From Archegozetes longisetosus (taxonomy: Eukaryota > Arthropoda > Arachnida > Sarcoptiformes > Trhypochthoniidae): a DNA stretch of 64,000 bases. Below the pieces are notes generated by a model. The model worked only from the letters and a program-made list of their open reading frames with translations. It was not told the DNA's origin and did no database searches. Below, one piece after another: positions 38,205 to 49,880 of this stretch (its first letter is position 1; every line of letters starts with the position of its first letter). Where the stretch lies: NCBI GenBank assembly GCA_018873245.2, contig JAEMBT020000001.1, positions 4,496,001 to 4,560,000 on the forward strand, written 5' to 3'. The translations under genes were made by a program, and so were the position numbers.

Positions 38205-38878
38205 TGGTGAAGTGAAAGTGGCTTAAACCAGGAGCCACTCTTTGAAAATGATTAAACTGATGCCAGTCACCGTCTTATATACACTTTGGATATTTTAAAA
38301 AGTAATTCACCGTCTGGCTTATACGTAGAAAATCATTTGTTTTATGAATTTATAAAGTTTTTGTAAAAAGTCTGGAATATGTTAGCAAATAATTAAAATT
38401 GGTTTTATAAAACACTTGCATGAAATTTATTAATTTAATGCAAGTTATTTTTAATACACTTGATTTATGAGATCATTGCACTTCTTTTAATCAGCTTTCG
38501 TTCTTTAAATTACATTTATTCATATGATCAAAGTTTTGACTTATTAGTTTCACTACTAAGAGTTGATATCATATTAAACTCACTAGATTTTCTCGTATAA
38601 CCAAATATACACAGTTAAAACTCAACTTAATAAGTATTATTCTCAATCATTTGATTCTGTTAGATTCAAATCCATCTAATCTGAAAGTTGTCTTTCACTG
38701 AATAAAAATTTTGCTTCAATAAGATCTTTAAACTTTGAATATTTAAAATACAATTTTCACTAGAGTATAAGAAATAAAAACTATCAGATCTTAGAATATG
38801 TAACAAATATTAATATTTCATAATCAAATAGGTTAATAAGTAGTACTTCATTATTGCTTCAAATATAATAAATAAGTA
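38205..38878. other. Intergenic, no gene seen
   Basis: 5' flank of the Lys/Gly/Thr-rich gene and 3' flank of the GT8 gene. AT-rich, with nothing recognisable. Confidence 0.45.
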
Positions 38879-40399
38879 TTAATGTAAAGAAGTTTGGTTT
38901 TGGATCAAATTCTCAACACTTTTTATAAATATATCACTTAATTGACCACATTTGGTATTAAGTGTTCGATTCAGATTTCTTTTCATAGACATAAGTAAAT
39001 TATCTTTCAGCTTAGTATTAAACTCATAATCACGGATAGCCCAATAAATAGCTCTAAAAGAGGGTTGAGTTTCCCAAAAGAAAGTATTTCTACTGCCATG
39101 GACTACTGCCACACCATTGAGTTGTGCACTTTCGCACATCTGACCATTGCTACAATGATCTGTTAAATAATTCCACCTGCAGTCTAGCTCTAGATATTTA
39201 TCAGGGTTATTATGAAGATAAACACCGATCACATCGTTTACAAACCATTTAATCACATATTTATATTTAATAACAATAGGCTCTAAATCGTAGAAAAAGT
39301 TAACTTTTCTCATCCGAGTCAAATTCATCAAAATTATTCCCGTGTTTAGTGAGTATTCTGTCGGAGTCGGCGCTGTCTTCGAATTTTTGTACCACGAAGT
39401 CTTCGGATTCATATCTTCCGTTGCCATCGCGAGTATTTGTGTTGAATTCATTTGATTAAAGTAATCCCACAATTGTTCGACTGGTGCCAGAAATAGTACG
39501 TCTCCGTCAACATGAATGATTGAGTCATAATTCGGTAGAAGAATCTAAAAAAAATTTAGGAAAAAATGGTTTTCCCTTAATATTTGTTTGTGTTGATAAC
39601 CTACTGAATAAAATAGTCGTTGAGAAGCACATGGCTTGAAAGCTTGTTTCCAATACTCTGGGTTGCTCACTCTTGGAAATTGGGCTGATATGATCTCGAA
39701 CGTGATTCTATGCAGAATACTCGGTGACCATTCAAATATCTGAAAGGAGTTTAATTGGTAGTTATAACTTATTCATATGCTGCTTCATTTAGTAATTATG
39801 AAAATAAACTTAACAAAAGATTTTTTACATAACTATTCCTTTCAAACTAATGTTAAACTATGAAAATAAGATTTTCCTATTTTGATTGATGGACTGTCAA
39901 GAATAACAAAACCAAAACTAAGTTTGTGCACAATCATCAATAGCAGAAAGTATAACAAATTTGGGGTTGCATTAGATATAATAAAATTACTATTACTTCA
40001 ATCAAGAAAACAATTATTCAGATTGATTGTAAAAAAATGCCCATTTGTTCACCTTTTCTGCATATAACTCTGCGTTGTTATCGACCACAATAATAAAATG
40101 CAATTTAGATTGAGAAAAATGATGGCAGACTTAATCATGGTTAAAGTTTGCTCGAAAATATGACCAGCTCCACAACTAGTCACTGCTATCTTAATCGTGT
40201 GACTTCTCGGTACTCCAAACCTTATGAAACAGTTGCCACCAAATTTTGAAACAGAATTTTGTGTAATGAAATGATCAATAAATTTAGAATGATGGTAAAG
40301 ATAAAAGTTTTTGGGAAAGTTGATTCCAGTCAGTTGTAATATTGAAAGAACTAAACTCGATGTGAGAGCAAGTAATAGAAAGGCTTTCTGGCGTGACAT
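38879..40399 (-). CDS. Glucoside xylosyltransferase-like GT8 (one frameshift)
   Basis: Exons 40399-40053, 39739-39605 and 39544-38879 give about 382 aa if one base is restored. The family adds xylose to O-glucose on EGF repeats in the Golgi. Evidence: N-terminal membrane anchor (~6-24), IAVTSCGAGHIFEQTLTMIKSA, NPEYWKQAFKPCASQRL, DSIIHVDGDVLFLAPVEQLW (DxD metal motif as DGD), NTGIILMNLTRMR, CRWNYLTDHC and VVHGSR. Exon 1 lacks one T in a five-T run (plus 40115-40119). The reading resumes in the right frame at SQSKLHFIIVVDNN and then splices at GTGAAC. The GDQD acceptor-site block reads FVND. It may be a pseudogene, a diverged enzyme, or an intact gene with an assembly error. Confidence 0.8.
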
Positions 40400-41313
40400 G
40401 ATTGAGATCTCAAATGAATTAATTAAGGATTGCGATGATATTTGAAGGATAAAACTTAACCTCTTCTATTAAATACATTTTAGAAGTGACAAAAAACTAA
40501 TATTAAGAATACTAGTACTTAAAATATTATATTAAAAATAGTTTAGTAGAGTTGGAAGCTGAATAAGAAAATGTTCACTATAATTGAGTAAGACGTTAAC
40601 TAACAGATGATATGATGACATGTTTCTAGTATTTAGTCGAAAGCATATTGCAGTAGTTTAGACATTAGCATAGTATTGATATTTCCATAAAACTAGAACA
40701 AAACAAATGATTAAATATTTATAAACTGATTAAACCCTCATAATCGAATAGACTATAACTGAAAAAAAGCATTAAATGATAAACTGGTAAACTCACAATT
40801 GAAATGTCAAAACATCATTCATATTGAAAGTAATAGAAATTTGGCGCACCATTACTGCAAACTAAATCATATGATTGGTAGACTTAAGGCTAATGAAAAG
40901 CTAAACATAACTTAGATGAACATAAGTTAGAGGCCTGCGTTCAAATTGATAGGAACCTAAATAATAAGCTAACTCAACATTTATAATGGTTGAGCATTTG
41001 GCGAGTTAAAGGTATTTTCCATGACAACACGACAAAGTTATAAACTATTCAAGATAATAATAATGCACAATAAATCCTAAACAAAGAGAACTACAAAATA
41101 AGCTCAAATACTTTTTATTTAATTAATTTCAGTACCGTTTCTTTCCAATGTATAGATTGATGCTTAACTCAAATGAAAAAGTTATATAAATTAGAAATAA
41201 TTGATTCAAATTCTAATGTCATCACATTAGAACAGTTAGAAAAATGCTTTATTAATTCACAAAATAAATTAATCTTCATTATTAACTACTTTTGTACAAA
41301 CTAATGAAAATTT
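40400..41313. other. Intergenic, no gene seen
   Basis: 5' flank of the GT8 gene and 3' flank of the first aldo-keto reductase. No other content recognised. Confidence 0.45.
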
Positions 41314-42284
41314 TTAGTGCATATTATGAATAATTTTCATTTCATCAGCAGTTAGCTCGAAATCGAAAACATTGAAATTTTCAATAATTCTTTCCTTATG
41401 CACACTCTTAGGAATGACAACGAGTCCTCTTTGTATCTGCCAACGAATCATCACTTGTGCAGAAGTCTTGTTATGATTTTTGCCAATTTCTACCAATGTA
41501 TGATCATTAATAAGAGATCCAATGCCTAACGGAGAATAACCGGTGACAGCGATTCCATGCTTTTTGCAGTACTCAACAGTCTCGTCCTGGTTCAACTTCG
41601 GGTGAATTTCGATTTGATTCATAGCTGGTACAACTTTTGCAGTTTTCGCAAGAGTTTCCAAATTGTTGACATTAAAATTTGAGACACCGATAGATCGGGT
41701 AAGGTTCTGATGGTAGGCGTCTTCCAGTCCTTTGTAAATATCGCTATAATTTTCTTGAGGCCAATGGACCAGAACTAAGTCAACATAAGTCATATTGAGT
41801 TCGGTCAGAGAGTGATGGACTATCTCTAGAGCTTTTTTCGCATCCATATTCGATGGCCAGACTTTAGTAGTGATGAAAACGTCTTCTCTCTTAACAATTC
41901 CAGCTTTGATAGATTCATGAACTCCTTGTCCAACTTCTTTCTCGTTGTGGTAAAACCAAGCTGTGTCTATATGTCTATAACCTGCTACCAAAGCGTCTTT
42001 GACTGCCTGTACGACTGGATCACCGGTCGCCTGCCAGGTTCCGATTCCGATAACTGGCACTTCATAGTTTGTATTGAGCTTGACTTTAGGCACGACTAGA
42101 GATAAGATAACAAATAATATTATTTTTCATATGAGTTCCTTATACTCTGATTGGATTTTTCTTTATATTTTGTTGATTTTGAGCAAATTTACGAGTATTT
42201 AAAAAAATAGAATATTATAGTCATACCAACAGCAGAAGCCATGTATGCGCTTAACACTAATAAGAAAAAAGTTGAGAAATTCAT
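41314..42284 (-). CDS. Aldo-keto reductase with signal peptide (copy 1)
   Basis: Exons 42284-42227 and 42095-41314 join in phase 1 to give 279 aa. It would be an NAD(P)H-dependent carbonyl reductase. The catalytic tetrad is visible: Asp in HIDTA, Tyr five residues on (FYHNE), Lys in FITTKVWP, and His in LVLVHWP. The cofactor loops GVSNFN, NQIEIHP and IPKSVHKERI are present. The barrel ends soon after, without the long C-terminal loop of AKR1-type enzymes. The first exon (MNFSTFFLLVLSAYMASA) is a classic signal peptide, so this reductase should be secreted, which is unusual for the superfamily. The ATG start lies in that exon. The barrel exon alone has only a GTG. Tandem with copy 2, same strand and same intron phase. 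Confidence 0.9.
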
Positions 42285-42851
42285 TTCTGGTATAACTAAG
42301 CTTAGAATGTTAGTTAAAGTGGCAAGTTGAACGTTTTAACTAACCATTAATCGGTTTCAATTTATATCAAGTTTAAAATGTCATCTGGATTGGTACACAT
42401 TAGAAGTTTGTCCTAAAGTATTTTGCAATTCAAGTCTCGCAACTACTGCTTTTCTAAGCGGATATATTTCTAACTTGTATTGCAAGTACATTAGTTTGAT
42501 TAAATGCAGTAGTATATTAGTTAATTGTTGCTGAAACAGTTGACCTTAACCTCAACTTTCATAACTATTATCTATTTGCTTAGTTGTAATCTGATCTGAG
42601 ATAAAGTGTTCAATTAGTAACAATGAGTTAGAAAAACAAGTCATTATTTGCCTAATATTTTCAGATAAATGTTTTATCTATTATTATTTTATGGATGTCT
42701 GCACGGGTTTCTCATAATAATCAAACTTTTAAATCAGATCAACATAATTTAAACGTATTTTGAAAAAATGTTAAATCTATTAAACTTTATTTTAATAAAT
42801 TACTTCAATTTAAAATCTCATTTAAAAATACATTTAAATTCAAGTATCAGC
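42285..42851. other. Spacer between the two reductase genes
   Basis: AT-rich spacer expected to hold the promoter of copy 1 and the 3' end of copy 2. No other feature seen. Confidence 0.45.
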
Positions 42852-44034
42852 TTAATGCATATTATGGATAGTTTTCATTTCATCATCGGTTAGCTCAAAG
42901 TCAAAAACATTGAAGTCTTCAATAATTCTTTCCTTATGCACACTCTTAGGGATGACAACGAGTCCTCTCTGTATCTGCCAACGAATCATCACTTGTGCAG
43001 AAGTCCTGTTATGATTTTTGCCAATTTCTACTAATGTATGATCACCAATGAGAGTTCCAGTGCCTAACGGAGAATAACCGGTGACAGCGATTCCATGCTT
43101 TTTGCAGTACTCAACAGTTGCGTCCTGATTATTCTTCGGATGAATTTGGATCTGATTCATAGCTGGTACAACCTTTGCAGTTTTCGCAAGAGTTTCCAAT
43201 TGTTGGACATTAAAATTTGAAACACCGATAGATCGAGTGAGATTTTGATGGAAAGCATCCTCTAGTCCTTTATAAGTGTCTGAGTAATTTCCGTGCGGGA
43301 AGTGAATGAGAACTAAATCAACGTATGAAATATTCATTTCAGTCAAAGAGTGATGGACTGTTTCCAGAGCTTTTTTTTGGTTTGATCCGTCGGGCCAGAC
43401 CTTGGTAGTAATAAAACATCTTCTCTCTTAACAACTCCAGCCTTTATTGACTCGTGTAATCCTTGTCCAACTTGTTTCTCATTCTTATAAACAAATGCTG
43501 TATCTATGTGTCTATAACCTGCTTCCAACGCATCTTTGACCGCCTGTACAACTGGATCTCCGGTCGCCTGCCAGGTTCCAAGACCAATTATCGGCACCTC
43601 GTATTTAGTATTTAGTTTGACTTTTGGCACATCTATATATCAAATGTTTCATTAGATTTTTTGCTCAATGATTGAAGATTTTTTACTAGAAAAATTTTCA
43701 GAATCTAATTATGTTGTAGTATAGTTTTCTAAACTGGAAGTTGGATATATAGAGTGTCCACAAAGTGCTTTCACATTTAAGTGAACTTTTGATTGTTACG
43801 CAAGCTCGTCAAGTTTTATCTTACAAGCATTTTAGATTGAGACTGATACTTCCAATAATTTGTGAACTTATTATGTCAACTTTTGGACACTCTATAGATT
43901 ATTTTTAAACCTACTATTTCAATAACAGGTTTTTAACATTAAAATGTTGAATACTCTATAAATTTCTTATTCATACCGACAGCGTTTGCCAAATACAAAC
44001 TTAACAATAGTGAAAGCAATGTTAAGAAATTCAT
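42852..44034 (-). CDS. Aldo-keto reductase with signal peptide (copy 2, one frameshift)
   Basis: Exons 44034-43977 and 43632-42852 mirror copy 1, with a signal peptide (MNFLTLLSLLLSLYLANA) and phase-1 intron. HIDTAFVYKNE (Asp, Tyr) and LVLIHFPHG (His) are in place. After KREDV one base is missing at about 43412-43416 (a four-T run on the coding strand). The Lys block ITTKVWP is then read one frame off until the second frame takes over. With one base added the product matches copy 1 in length. No other lesion is seen, so this is a very young pseudogene or a consensus error. A 150-bp MITE sits in the intron. Confidence 0.8.
43748..43897. mobile_element. Mariner-type MITE in an AKR intron
   Basis: The ends TATAGAGTGTCCACAAAGT and (complement) TATAGAGTGTCCAAAAGTTG are inverted copies. 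The GTGTCC-AAAGT wording resembles mariner terminal repeats, and TA lies at both edges. Length is 150 bp, with no coding capacity. It lies wholly within the intron of the second reductase. Confidence 0.75.
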
Positions 44035-44879
44035 TTTAGATAATAGATAATTAGACACAGGATTACAATAGTCACTGAAAAGCAATATTGTTAGGTGTGT
44101 TGTGAGCCTTATTAATTTATACCCAATTTTGCCATTTGTTTGATTTCTCTCACGAAAAGATATGAAATAAGTTTCGTAACTTTTCGAATTTGAGTCATAG
44201 TGATGCATGCTTTTATTATATGTTTTTAGTTAAAGCCATAAGTTTATTTATCTACTAGTAGTTAAAGTACTAGATTTTCTTTTCCAGAACTTTGTGCTTT
44301 TTATTAATCTTTGTTCGAACAAGGATTTCAATTTTTAAAAACATTTACGTCAAATATTTAGCTAATCCTGCAATTAGAAAATTAGACCACAAATAGCGGA
44401 ATGTAGCAACAACTAAAACTCTTTTTCAATTATTTTAAAATAAATAAAACAATTTTGGTAAATCATATTCATGTTTAAAATACACGATAATAGAGCAGAG
44501 TATTAGATCATTCAATATAATTCATTTTGTCAACAAGTTTATGTGCGCACAAAGTTGTCTTTTTAGGCCAACTTTTAAACTTTTCGTTCACTTCCAGATA
44601 AACTTTATTACCACCAAATTTGTCTCCTCTCTGAAAATAAATTGATCGCAAACCAAACCTGAAAACTCATCCAAAAGTATAGTACTTCCTGTTTATTTTG
44701 TTTGAATTTGACAACAAATTGCTCCCAAGTTGTTAACATTGGTCTCGATTGAGAACGGAAAAATGCACAAAATATTCAGTTCGACTAATACCAGTTTGAA
44801 AATGAATTTGCAACTCATTTGAATGTCTGGTTACGTACGAACGCTGAGCAGACTTAAATTTTACTTTAATTGACATGAA
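44035..44879. other. Intergenic, no gene seen
   Basis: 5' flank of the second reductase gene. AT-rich, nothing else recognised. Confidence 0.45.
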
Positions 44880-45150
44880 TATTATCTTTGAACTTGAGCC
44901 TTACGTTAGGACTAACATAGTAAAGGTACATACATTACAAACATACATTAATGCATGAACATTCTTACATTTCAATTTTTGAGAATAAAAAGCATTCACC
45001 ACTACTTTTAAATTAAATACAAATTCCAATTACTTATAATTTAGAATAAGTCCTACTTTTGATATCGTTATCAAACTTTAGTTTGACTTAAGTGCAGATT
45101 CATATAAATGAGAGTTAGTACCAATAATTATTCGTATAGTATTCAAATGA
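44880..45150 (-). repeat. Inverted copy of the 14.5-15.0 kb dispersed repeat
   Basis: Read on the minus strand, this segment matches the two copies near 14.5-15.0 kb: CTCATTTATATGAATCTGCACTTAAG, then AGTTTGATAACGATATCAAAAGTAG, AAAAGTAGTGGTGAATGCTTTTTAT and AAGGCTCAAGTTC. A weaker relative lies near 46420-46520. No coding content. Confidence 0.5.
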
Positions 45151-45374
45151 TTCGTATGTTGTTCTGTTTTTGTTGTGTAAATATATATAAATAAGTCAAA
45201 AGCAAATCAAAAATAAGTCCTTATATGTGGACGTGAGAGAATTAAAAGTGGTATACAAAAAAGGAAATAATGTTTAGCTCACTATTGGGACCAATTGATG
45301 CCCTTAAGAGCTCAAAAAGCATTCTTGAATGCAATTGTCCGATAAAGTGCTCATCAATATTAACTGATAATCTT

Positions 45375-45375
<1 letters not shown>

Positions 45376-45448
<73 letters not shown>
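45376..45448. repeat. (AG)n microsatellite
   Basis: Thirty-six uninterrupted AG dinucleotides cover 73 bases. It is the longest pure simple repeat in the window. Confidence 0.97.
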
Positions 45449-45452
<4 letters not shown>

Positions 45453-47288
45453 AAATTGTTTGAAATATCATTGGGAACAGTATCTCTTCTTGGAGACTAT
45501 GGTCATTGCTATCAATTCTAATAAGAAAAAAGACATAAATTACATTATTTAATTGAATGCAAGTCTGGCGAAAATGAGGTCAAATTATAGCCTTTACTAA
45601 TATTACTATTGATCTGATAAATGAAATTAGATGATATAAAAAAGCTTATACTAATTCAACTTTTCCTCCAGTCTCCTTAATTAGAATAATATTTACCAAC
45701 TAAAGTATGTCAGAAATAATTTCTTAATATTTGACAGTAGGATTAAAGTAGTTCTTAAAGTGGTTCGTTTTAAGAAAAACAATTAAGCGATACATTTCGC
45801 AAGAGGTGAGGGGAAAATACGAGTGACGAGCCTACAGCACTTTTCTCGTCACAGAGGGCAATCAATTTTTAAGGTCACTTTCTAGTCAAGCAACACATTA
45901 TAGAAATAATCATAAAAGGCAGATATTTAGACTAACAACTCAGACATATTAAAAATATTCACTGAATATTTATTCATATCTCCTCAACACAAATCAATGT
46001 CATATCAATTACAGACTTTTATAGGACTTTTCATAAATCAAAGCTTGTTGGAAAGTCTAAGTGTGATGTTTGTGGTGTTTGCAATGAATTTCGCATTCAA
46101 ATCTTCAATATAAAAGAACAAAAACATGAATCAAATGATGGAATAGAAAATAAACCTAATTAATAATCAAAGGCAAATAAATTTTATGAATTGAAATCTA
46201 GATTGAAAACCGAATTATTAAACAAATTTGCCACGATTTCATGAAAACTTGCAAATACCTATCACTAATGTCAATGTCGAGTATTAGAAAGTTTCATTGC
46301 TATAACTTGAGGATACATGACTTGAAGACTAATAAAGTTATGTGTTTATACCCCGAAAACGTAATAAAAAAGTGTGAACGAGGTAATTTCTTTCTTCATT
46401 ATTTGAGCAACTACTTAGATATAAAAGTGAAAGTTCTAAACGTTTTCTCTAAAAGTAATTTTCAATGCTCTCAATACTCATAATCTTAATAGTAAGGCTA
46501 TTGTTAAGAAAAAAATGTTCACATTGTTTCAATGAACTGTAAAGGCCTCTTATGCGAAAAATAACTGAAATCTATTTAAAATTATGTTTGAATCTTACAT
46601 GTATAACATAACATGTATTGTTCCTGATTTAAGTTAAATTAATCACCATAAAAATGTTTCATTAGTTGTACGACATGAATGAATAGCATGACTTTTATTA
46701 AGGACGAAATTTATCCTACAGTAATTAAATGAAAGTAAAGTTTAAGTTCCCGAGTCAAAACGAAATTTTCTAATTACAAAATGAGCAAAGCCCTTAATAC
46801 AATAATGAAATTGATAAATAAGTCATTAAGTAAATATAACTGTGAAATAAAGGTGTTTCTAAAGAGATTTTAGGTGAACAGCATCGTGTAACGTATACCC
46901 GCGGGTGAACCACATATTGCTTTACTACGTAAAACACACAAGTCCTAATTATTTCTGTTTTCACTATTTTGCTGGCTCATTTAGTTTTCAAATTATTTAT
47001 TAGTTTTCATCAAGAGTTTTAATTAAACACAGGAAAAACTCACCTGATTCCCAGTGTGACTGCTGTTAGGTTATCCCTGAATCTTCTAATAACTAGAAAA
47101 ATACTTTTATAAAAGTAATATATATTTAGCTACTAGCAGCTTTTTTGACTAACTATAAAACGCAATACTTATTTATGAATACGAATGTAACTTGAAAATG
47201 ATCTGCATCTATTTTATACATTTCAAGTGTGATTAACAACTACTGTATCAAAAAAGTTTTCTTGTTGATTTTACGTATTAAATTTCAT
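45449..47288. other. Intergenic, no gene seen
   Basis: AT-rich. A short Cys-rich reading (KCDVCGVCNEF) near 46060 lacks context. ACCCGCGGGTGAACC at about 46897 resembles part of the end of the next element. Confidence 0.4.
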
Positions 47289-47427
47289 AGAAGTGATTCT
47301 GCGGTTCTAAGCGGGTAAACTGAGATCTTATATATAAGACCGCACTGCAAACCGCAATCTCCTTAAAAAACCTGGAACTGAACCGAGCCGAACCGCGGTT
47401 TGGTTACCCGCGAACTTCATTACTGTG
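47289..47427. mobile_element. Small GC-richer inverted-repeat element, possibly hAT-type
   Basis: The right end, read inward, is CAGTAATGAAGTTCGCGGGT. The left end GAAGTGATTCTGCGGTTCT..GCGGGTAAAC is a looser inverted copy. AACCGCGGTT motifs repeat inside. The base composition differs from the flanks. No target duplication is recognised. Confidence 0.4.
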
Positions 47428-47805
47428 GATAAGTTTTTCATGCATTCAAACCTACTTATTCATTAGTTTGATTAGAGAATTATTCCTGGAAATATGAAGA
47501 AATAATATAAAAGCTAATGAAATTATGAGTCTTCGTAAGTCAATAAAAGTAGTATCACTTAAATTAATGCTCTATTCGCGTGATTTTAACAATTTATTTT
47601 CTTCATAATATTTACTGACGTTATATTGGGATTATATCGATTTAATTGTCTTAAGTGTCATTAGTTTCTAAACTCATTTTGCATATTATATGACTTTTAG
47701 GTTAAAGCTAGAAATAAAAAGCAAAAAACTCAATAAAATATTTTGCTTCAGTTATATCTCTGTCCATTAACAAACTGTGAGCTAGCCCTCAACTTTGGTA
47801 ACAAA
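47428..47805. other. 5' flank of the four-TM gene
   Basis: AT-rich, with no separate gene. A good acceptor-like sequence (ATTTTGCTTCAG, ending near 47751) precedes the reading frame, so an upstream untranslated exon is possible. Confidence 0.4.
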
Positions 47806-48312
47806 ATGATTGTTCCGATTGAAGATCCATCAGCTATTGACTCAAACATAGGTCTAAATATGGATATAGCGTACCTCCACTTAGTTACCAGAGCATTTCG
47901 AGCCTCACTATCAATACTAAACGTGATTGTAATTCTTGCTTCGGTTTATTTTGCAATCACGGGAAAAGATCTGTTCGGTGATAAGTTCGAAACACATCAA
48001 GCGGTCGTTGTATTCATCGCCACATGCGTTGATGGTATCGCATTTCTCGGGGTTGTAAATGCTTTTTGGTTAGGAAAATCCAAGCAACACCTGAAGATCG
48101 CTATCTCTTATTCTATTTGTGTCACTATTTTGATAACTTGTGCTCTAATCAGCTGTTTCTTTATGACCGATATTTCTGGAGCTGATATTCTTTTCATTGT
48201 TTTGTCAACTTTTATGTCTGTTCTCTTGTTGGGTACTTCGTGGAGTTTTGCGTTTTGTATTCATAAGTTAAAAGCGCTCGACAAATTGAGAAAGAAAGGA
48301 GCCGTCAAATAG
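47806..48312 (+). CDS. Uncharacterised four-TM membrane protein
   Basis: A single open frame of 168 aa from an ATG in good context (AACAAAATG). The frame is open further upstream to about 47743 but without an ATG. A short acidic N-terminus (MIVPIEDPSAIDSNIG) precedes four hydrophobic helices at about residues 34-53, 67-90, 101-121 and 127-149. A Lys-rich tail follows (KLKALDKLRKKGAVK), so both ends are probably cytoplasmic. I do not recognise the family. The tetraspan layout recalls MARVEL-like or other small arthropod membrane proteins, without diagnostic motifs. Codon use and even helix spacing support a real gene. Confidence 0.7.
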   Translation: MIVPIEDPSAIDSNIGLNMDIAYLHLVTRAFRASLSILNVIVILASVYFAITGKDLFGDKFETHQAVVVFIATCVDGIAFLGVVNAFWLGKSKQHLKIAISYSICVTILITCALISCFFMTDISGADILFIVLSTFMSVLLLGTSWSFAFCIHKLKALDKLRKKGAVK

Positions 48313-49880
48313 TTTGTTATTCAAAGTTTTTTACGCTTGGAAACTTAATAACCCTTGATAGCAATCAGAAGAGATGCGTTGTAGTGGCATGCTACCCATC
48401 AGATCAAACAGTAGATATTAAGAAACGCGTTACATATTAATTATAGCCAATGGGGCGAATTAGAAAGCAAAATTGGCAAATAATTGATCCGAATAACGGG
48501 CATGTTGACATGAAAACAACCTTTATCTTGTAGCTATCGAGGGCTTTAAGTTTTTAGGTGTGTCATTCCACTTTCATTCCACTCAACCTATTGAGTTGTG
48601 AGAACTCAGTGCCAGATTTGTTGAAATTTCTGTTTTATTGATGATTAAAGTTCTTATGATTATAAAAGCTTTGTCTTACCATTATTTAAATTTATGTATA
48701 TTTTGTAATTAAAAATAATCAATAATATTTAAACTAAAAATTAAATAATTGTTTAGAAGCGATTCAAATAAAACTCAGTTATTGCGCTCACAACACCCTC
48801 TATTTCACTTCAAATTAAACACAAAATCAATCAAAATGCTGTTAGATTAATTGACCAATTAACTGGATTAAAACTAATTAAAAATTAAAACTGATGAATA
48901 CAAAAGTACTTAACATTTTATTTGTAAAACTTCTTCAAAAGTAAATTAATTTATTGTGAAAAATGTAAGAAAATGTAAAATTTCTGTCAATTCAATAATT
49001 AAGCCCTGTTGAAGTATATTATTAATAGCAAAAAAACTAACATTTATCTAGTTTAAGTGATCCGGAGGCTATCTTGCCTATTCTATATCCTCCGGTGCGC
49101 TTCTCAATGCTGTATTAGTTGGTTCCTCACAAAAACACTACGGAAATACTACTTGAACTCATTCATTAAGCCCCTAGCAACCAAAATGTGCTCATATGAA
49201 CAGTCACGTCAACATTTAAGTTAAAAGATTTAAAATAAGTGCATTTTACAGTTTTCTCTATTTGAACTAATCCTCAAGACGATAAAGGCTCTTTAACTTG
49301 TTTAAATACTAAGTAATTTTGTTAAAAAGTTCGTAAAAAAGAGCAAAAAAATCTAATAATATGAGATCATAGTGATACTACTAAATCATTAAGTACATTT
49401 ATAAATAATAATGTGAAAAATTGTATAGATTTAAAGCATAAAATAGAATAAATGCATTCAAAGTTTTATTTCACTCTTATTAAGAACATTAGAGCTTTTC
49501 AAGAGTTAACTATTGGTTTATAATACACATTGAGACTATCAGATTATTACATTTGATTCAAACTATCTTTTAAAATAAAAAATCTCAAAACCCTGAAGGC
49601 TAAGTTTATTCACATTAATATTCTTATGTACTATCATTGAAAATACTTTTCTGCAGATTTTGACAAAAATAAGATATACTTATCTAAGAAACAAAGAAAT
49701 GTCAAAATCCTTATTTTGAAAGTTTGCAGCAGAGCCTTCCTGTACCTTATACCAACCAGAGTACATCTTAATCTAACTACAGCAAAGTATTTTCAGTTAT
49801 AGTCTTATGCAATCAGAAATGAATGTATTTTCTTTATTTAGTAAGTCAAAATTTTAAAGTCGCACAACCTTAAGAATTAG
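48313..49880. other. Intergenic, no gene seen
   Basis: 3' flanks of the four-TM gene and of receptor copy A, which converge here. A short CCGGAGG...CCTCCGG inverted pair lies near 49060-49095. Confidence 0.45.

Noticed and set aside
45376-45448. (AG)n tract as a regulatory GAGA-factor site
   Set aside because: Length and purity fit a microsatellite, and no adjacent gene start supports a regulatory role.
46040-46110. Cys-rich reading KCDVCGVCNEF resembling a zinc finger
   Set aside because: The frame is short, with no second half of a zinc site and no flanking coding signal.
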